From Symsagittifera roscoffensis (Eukaryota; Xenacoelomorpha; Acoela; Convolutidae): a stretch of 64,000 nucleotides of DNA. Every line of letters begins with the position of its first letter. Position 1 is the stretch's first letter. The stretch is taken from NCBI RefSeq assembly GCF_963678635.1, contig NC_087069.1:35257959-35321958 (forward strand), given 5' to 3'. The notes below the pieces were generated by a model that was given only the letters and a program-made list of their open reading frames with translations, ran no database searches and was not told the DNA's origin. Of the stretch, positions 59,311 to 64,000 are shown in pieces. The position numbers and the translations under genes were made by a program.

Positions 59311-59917
59311 CAAGTTAATGAATACCGACAGTTGGCTATATTGGAATTAATAGTGCAAAAAACTCATATAGGACCTTGTAGTTCTTGCAGCCGCCAAATT
59401 AATTTTATCCTTTGTATTCAAATGTATTTCACACGAAACTTCAAATATTTTACAATATTGTGATGGATTTTCGTTGGATTGAATTTCGTATTACGCACTC
59501 AAACTAAACGTGACATTATTGAAATTCAAACTGATTTTTCTTCACACTTATTTTCATTTTCTATTTTTGAATTTTTGATTGTCAGACTATGTTAATTAAA
59601 AAATAAGATCAAATGAGACAGGAAACCCAACATTTTTGATCTCAGTACAATAACATCCGGGCAAAACTTCCTTGTTTTGTTTCAGTGTTTTCTAAAATAT
59701 ACAAATTGCTGGCTATGTCGTTGTCGTTGTTCAATTCTCAAACATATTCTAATTCTCATTTGTTTCTAACTCGGTCTTTTTCTGACTTTTTCCGAAACAA
59801 AGCCTGAAATTGATATTTGGAATTGAAGAAAAATGAGTCGTCGAAATTACAGAATAATCTCATACATCTAAAACAAAAAAGTCTGGGACAGTTCATGCCT
59901 GATAAACATGTTTTAAA

Positions 59918-60553
59918 CGCTTATTTTTCAGTGTGTTTTCTATCTTCCTCCAGTAAATCAATGCTGTTTAGATCGGGCATATTTTTTAGTGTGATTTCTA
60001 TCTTTCTCGAGTAACTCACTGCTGGTTAGATCTCCCTTATTTTCAGTAGGTTTTCTATCTTTCTCGAGTAACTAACTCACTGCTGGTTAGATCTCGCTAA
60101 ATTTTCAGTGTGTTTTCTGTCTTCCTCCAGTTACTAACACATTGCTGGTTAGATCTCGATGATTTTTCAGTGTGTTTTCTGTCTTCCTCCAGTGAATGAA
60201 TGCTGTTTAGATCTGGCTTATTTTCTTGTGTGTTTTCTATCTTCTTCGAGTAACTCACTGCTGGTTAGACCTCGTATGGTTTCCAGTGTGTTTTCTATCT
60301 TCCTCGAGTAACTAACTCACTGCTGGTTAGAATCTGCTTAGTTTTCAGTGTGTTTTATGTCTTCCTCGATTAACTCACTGCTTGTTAGATCTCGCTTCTT
60401 TTTCAGTGTGTTTTCTATCTTCCTCGAGCAACTCACTGCCGGTTAGATTTCGCTTATTTCTCAGTGTGTTTTCTATCTTCCTCGAGTAGCTCACTGCTGG
60501 TTAATCTTCTTTACTTTTCACTGTGATTTCTGTCTTCCTCGAGTAACTCACTG
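59918..60553 (-). repeat. Inverted satellite array (about 11 diverged monomers, cut by gap)
   Basis: Reverse complement of the 42343-55203 satellite: units read CAGTGTGTTTTCTATCTTCC, then CTCGAGTAACTCACTGCTGG and TTAGATCTCGC. Monomers here are much more variable than in the large array. The array runs into the gap at 60554, so its real length is unknown. Confidence 0.93.
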
Positions 60554-60753
60554 NNNNNNNNNNNNNNNNNNNNNNNNNNNNNNNNNNNNNNNNNNNNNNN
60601 NNNNNNNNNNNNNNNNNNNNNNNNNNNNNNNNNNNNNNNNNNNNNNNNNNNNNNNNNNNNNNNNNNNNNNNNNNNNNNNNNNNNNNNNNNNNNNNNNNNN
60701 NNNNNNNNNNNNNNNNNNNNNNNNNNNNNNNNNNNNNNNNNNNNNNNNNNNNN
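60554..60753. other. Assembly gap (200 N)
   Basis: Exactly 200 N, a default scaffold-gap size, interrupting the inverted satellite. The true distance and the link to the Polinton side are therefore not established by sequence. Confidence 0.99.
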
Positions 60754-61075
60754 ATTTATTTTCGCGCGGTGGTTAAATTTAATCCCTTCCAAACTTTCCC
60801 ACCACTAAATAAGTATGGTTATATCCGGCTGCGGTTTTCTCGCATATTTTATCTAAAAGCTAATCCTTTTCGTTCATATAAATATGAGTTTACGTAAAGT
60901 ACCATTCATATTTCCTTTTAAAAATTTTTGGTAATTATTGTTCGTTTCTCTTTCTTATTTCATTTTCAAACTTATTTCCAAGTCTCCCTTGTTTTCGACT
61001 TGCACCTTTTTGATTCTTTTAGCCTTACTGTTAGCTTACTTTGGGAAACTAAATACGCAATCCTTCGCTCCTGCT
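60754..61075. other. Sequence between gap and polymerase C-terminal exon
   Basis: AT-rich; plus ORFs 60928-61128 and 60938-61123 lack motifs. Probably downstream flank of the polymerase gene. Confidence 0.4.
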
Positions 61076-64000
61076 TCAAGGGTAAGTTGCAATTACCAGT
61101 CTCTTTTGCGCCGGTCTATTTAACTTAAAACAATGTTTGTTGAATGTTTTATATTTACAAATGTACAGCCGTAATTCCAAGTAACAAGACAATTTAGCCG
61201 ACATTTTCAAGTGAAAAATTTTATTGATCAATTTTATCAAGTTTTCTTTTTTTTTCGGACTAGAACGAACAGACGCTTCTGTTAGAATGAATGGATTATT
61301 GATAGGCGGAGGGTCTCTTGAACTGCTAGCTGCGCTTTCTTCTTGAAGCTCAACCTCCGTATAGTTTTCTTGAAGAAAGCCCCAATCTGGGACCCGGAAT
61401 TCCGGTGATTGGCAGCTTTCGCTGTTTTCGCTGCTATAAGTCGGGGTATTTGTCAACTGTGAGTTTGCCCACTCGCTTTCTTCCGCAATGGCCTCGAAGA
61501 ACACATTTTCTTCTGTAGACTTGTGTCCAAAGGGCAATGTAGCTATCCCGTCGAATAGTAAGAACCGCTTACTATCGAAGGGTGAAAGGGCAATTCGGTT
61601 CTGCGCTATGGTTATGTTGGTATGGGCTTTCGATTTTTTTGAGTAGTTGTATATAAGAAGGGTTTTTCCACTCAGTAATGTTTCCCTGAACCTCTGGTGT
61701 GTAAGCTGCTGCTGGGAGTGTTACACTACTCCTTTTGCACTCCTCTTGCTAGTTGAATCTAAATGAAGAACAAAGATTAGCCCATAAACATATTTTAGCT
61801 TTGTAAGCCCATAAAAATTCGCAAGCCCAGTTTTAGTATTAATAACGAAAACGGTTCCCAAATCTGAATATTTTGAAGACTCAATATGTAATAACATTCC
61901 AATTTTTTCAATTCCAAAAAATTTAAATATCTTTTTTCATTCCAAATCACAAAAATTCCAAATCGTATCATTATCAAAAAATCATTCTCTGTCAAAATTT
62001 TAAATTTGTTCACGTCAAAAAGTACAAAAGTGCGTTTGTGGTGAGCATTTGTTTAAAAAATTTTAACCGATGAATGGTTCTTCATTTTAAGTTTTTAAAT
62101 GAAGAATCAGAGCCTTTCAGGGCTCATTATGTCTAATTAAATTGACAGGGATCAATAAAAGTTATTAATTTGGTCCCAACAAGATCCAAAACCCCAATGG
62201 ATGGAACCCTTAATGTAAAGAAATGGAGGGGACTTGGAGAGGTGCTTTTTTTCAATACTAACCTGCAAATTTCAACGAGCAGAGCTTTGGTTTCAACGCG
62301 ATGAATTCTGCAAGGATTTTTCCCGCCGCCTCGTCCTTACATTTCAATACAACCTTCTTATTCACATTGCTGAATGAGAAGTGATCGCTTGGGTAGTTGG
62401 AAAAATCGAAACTGTCGGTCAGTTTTTGCAGATCTGCGCATACGTCTTTGGTTTTTATCGCATAAATAAACGAATCTGTGTCACTGTATAGCAGTTCAAG
62501 GTTCATGCTTGCTTTCATTTGCCCATAATGAAAGTAAAACATGAATCTTTTCGACAAATCCAAAATACTTGCACCAATTATTATGGGTTTGTCCCACAAA
62601 ATACCAGTTACAGCAAAACAAACAGTAGCAACTTCCTCGTCGATTATCTGGAAGCTTTTCATCGTGCTCAAAGCTGTTTTTTGAAGCAATTCTATTTCGT
62701 TTCTAATAATTTCTAGTTTTTTGCGTTCTAGTTTTGATTCCATAGTTTTACCGAATGCTGAATTTACGATGAGCTTGTAAAATTTCTCTTCAAATTTGTT
62801 GCGCGCTGACATTCTCAATTGAGTGTTTAAATCGACAAAGGGCTCCATCCATTTACCTTGACGAAATTTTAAGACCTTAGTCAATTTGGTAACTTTTAAG
62901 CCTAGTTCTATGTAGAGTTTTAATGTAAGGTAGTGCAGAACGTAGCCTTCCTTTGGATCTAATGTTTGAACCAGTTTTGGTACCTTTGGTAGCGACGTGA
63001 CCCCCATCTCTCCTAACATCTGTATTTGCTCGTTACTTAGTTTATCCGTACCGATAACTTCACGTGAGGGCTAGCGGGTAGTCTGCAAAGTGATCTTGAG
63101 GTTCTTCAGGTATACTGAGATCCACTTCCAAAATGTATCCCCACTCAGTTTTATCGTTGGTTTGCAAAATATATTCGAGACTTTCCTAAACTATTGAGAA
63201 GTCTTTGATGGGAAGGGGGCAGTGTTTCATAATACCCCCGTATAAATTGTTAGCGTCTATATTCAATAGATAGCTAGAGGGCTCTTCAGGATTGTAGTCT
63301 TCGAGGTATTTGTTGTTGGCTTTAAAAAAACGGCGTGCATATATCGATGACATCCCTCCCCGTATCGTTTTTTGAACCATGTTCAAATGCTCCCTTTCAG
63401 TAAGTAACTTGAGGTCTGCATTGCAGAGTTTTAAGAATGCATCGCCCGAGAGGTTACTAGCCGTGAAGTAGCATGCACAATCTAATCCGTACGTTTCGTA
63501 ACAAACTTCACGAAAGGCTTCGAATACTGAAGCGAGTAGTCGTACGTCCGTTGCTAGGTATATATCATGGTACTCGCCTAGTGATGCGCATTTCATTTCG
63601 GCGAAAACTTTAATGGCATGGTTGTACTGATTTTTCGAAACAATTATTTCCCCTCCCTGTAAAGTGTTGCTCCACATTTTTCTAGGTGGCAGTCGGGTTT
63701 CTCGAAACATTTCAAAACTACTAAAGTATGAATACCGGTAGAAACCTTTTTGTTTTAGCAATGCTATCTGTTCTGATGAGTAACCAAGTTCTTCAAAGTA
63801 ATTTTCCAGTAGGAAAAATTTTTCTTCCGGCAAGTATTTGACGAGTTTCGTAAGGGGGGACAGCATGAATTTATTGGAGTCTATGAAACGTAGATTTTCA
63901 TACACTTTTTTGAGTTTTCCGTTTTTATCGGTGTATGATTTGATATAGACCGACATAGTGAGTGATATATACTTCTCCTCAGTGGAAGGGATCACTGAGT
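61076..64000 (-). pseudogene. polB: Protein-primed DNA polymerase B of a Polinton/Maverick-type element, disrupted
   Basis: Family B, protein-primed polymerase, running off the right edge (N-terminal exonuclease motifs lie outside). Seen in order on the minus strand: ExoIII-like YHDIYLATDVRLL (about 63560); the TPR-like region CYFTASNLSGDAFLKL and IRGGMSSIYARRF; motif A NIDANNLYGG (about 63257); motif B YKLIVNSAFGKTMES (about 62764); IIGASILDLSKRFMF; motif C YSDTDS (62488-62471); then after an intron KRSAKGV, QQLTHQRF and the C-terminal block ALSPFDSKRFLLFDG..LPFGH (about 61590-61530). Lesions: TAG at 63186-63188, a frameshift near 63065 and TAA near 61729. The last 150 codons (61537-61076) are acidic and Ser-rich and may be tail or readthrough. 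Polintons use this enzyme to replicate their own DNA. No other Polinton gene is in view. Confidence 0.9.
61759..62262 (-). other. Candidate 504-bp spliceosomal intron in polB
   Basis: Exon 1 ends ..CSLKFA with donor CAG|GTTAGT (intron starts at 62262). The acceptor is TTTAG|AT (intron ends at 61759). Joining them gives phase 1 and leads straight into the frame that carries KRSAKGV and the conserved C-terminal block. The intron is AT-rich and contains stops in the coding frame. The splice was inferred from sequence only. Confidence 0.7.

Larger units (their letters stand above)
55204..59917. repeat. Large diverged inverted repeat (palindrome) between inverted satellite arrays
   Basis: Sequence left of about 56928 reappears as reverse complement to the right. 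Matching pairs include the 'aacgacatagc' block (55450 / 59725), 'actacattagcagtggaaggaagatac' (55950 / 58370 and 59045), 'caccttcgggcatcttttcatagaat' (56175 / 58150 and 58810), and the 'aactgtcggtatttatta' block (56440 / 57895). Arms differ by many substitutions and indels. The right arm is longer because of an insertion (about 57260-57700) and a 654-bp direct duplication (about 58055-59310). At both outer ends the arm passes into the satellite at the same junction word AATAAGCG|TTT (55203; 59918 reversed). No ORF in the arms is convincing. Confidence 0.9.

Noticed and set aside
55204-59917. Palindrome as a pure assembly artefact (chimeric fold-back read)
   Set aside because: Arms differ by many substitutions, an insertion and an arm-specific duplication; an artefact would be nearly identical. 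Misjoining across the N gap further right remains possible.
61795-62013. 72-codon minus ORF between polymerase pieces
   Set aside because: Falls inside the inferred intron, AT-rich, no motif.

Overview
This window is repeat-dominated DNA from an animal, most likely an invertebrate. The evidence is eukaryotic: Ty3/gypsy elements, a 3' fragment of a non-LTR retrotransposon, a kilobase-scale higher-order satellite, a protein-primed DNA polymerase B of the Polinton/Maverick type split by a GT-AG intron, and a fixed 200-N scaffold gap. I cannot name the species. I see no convincing single-copy host gene; nearly everything recognisable is mobile or tandemly repeated.

Layout. (1) 1-5797, minus strand: a Ty3/gypsy internal region (gag, then protease, RT, RNase H, integrase and a long Ser/Thr/Pro-rich tail) running off the left edge, with few lesions. 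(2) 6821-11315, plus strand: the decayed 3' half of an AT-rich env-bearing LTR element ('element B'), ending in an LTR at 10951-11315. (3) 10857-17611: a recent tandem duplication of about 3.32 kb whose unit holds the element B LTR and a 5'-truncated non-LTR retrotransposon (minus strand) coding an RT C-terminal region fused to eight zinc fingers. One copy is open (796 codons), the other has a 1-bp frameshift. (4) 18642-39420, plus strand: 'element A', a 20.8-kb LTR retrotransposon with 411/415-bp LTRs, an ACTC target duplication, a primer binding site, a duplicated leader with two intact 77-codon ORFs, an ORF before gag, gag, pol, an envelope-like region and a novel 3' ORF after env. Element B is a diverged relative, which makes the 3' ORF a conserved component and not noise.

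(5) 42343-55203: about 220 copies of a 57/58-bp satellite with local higher-order periods of 805 and 926 bp. (6) 55204-59917: a diverged giant inverted repeat centred near 56928. Its outer edges meet the same satellite in opposite orientation, at homologous junctions (55203 and 59918). (7) 59918-60553: the inverted satellite, then a 200-N gap. (8) 61076-64000, minus strand: a pseudogenised Polinton-type pPolB whose C-terminal part lies behind a 504-bp spliceosomal-type intron.

How the parts relate: elements A and B supply the env/3'-ORF family; B's LTR was duplicated together with the zinc-finger non-LTR fragment; the satellite and palindrome form one foldback-like structure next to a Polinton. 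The most unusual items are the oversized element A with its accessory ORFs at both ends, the satellite-tipped palindrome, and the truncated non-LTR copies carrying a C-terminal zinc-finger array.
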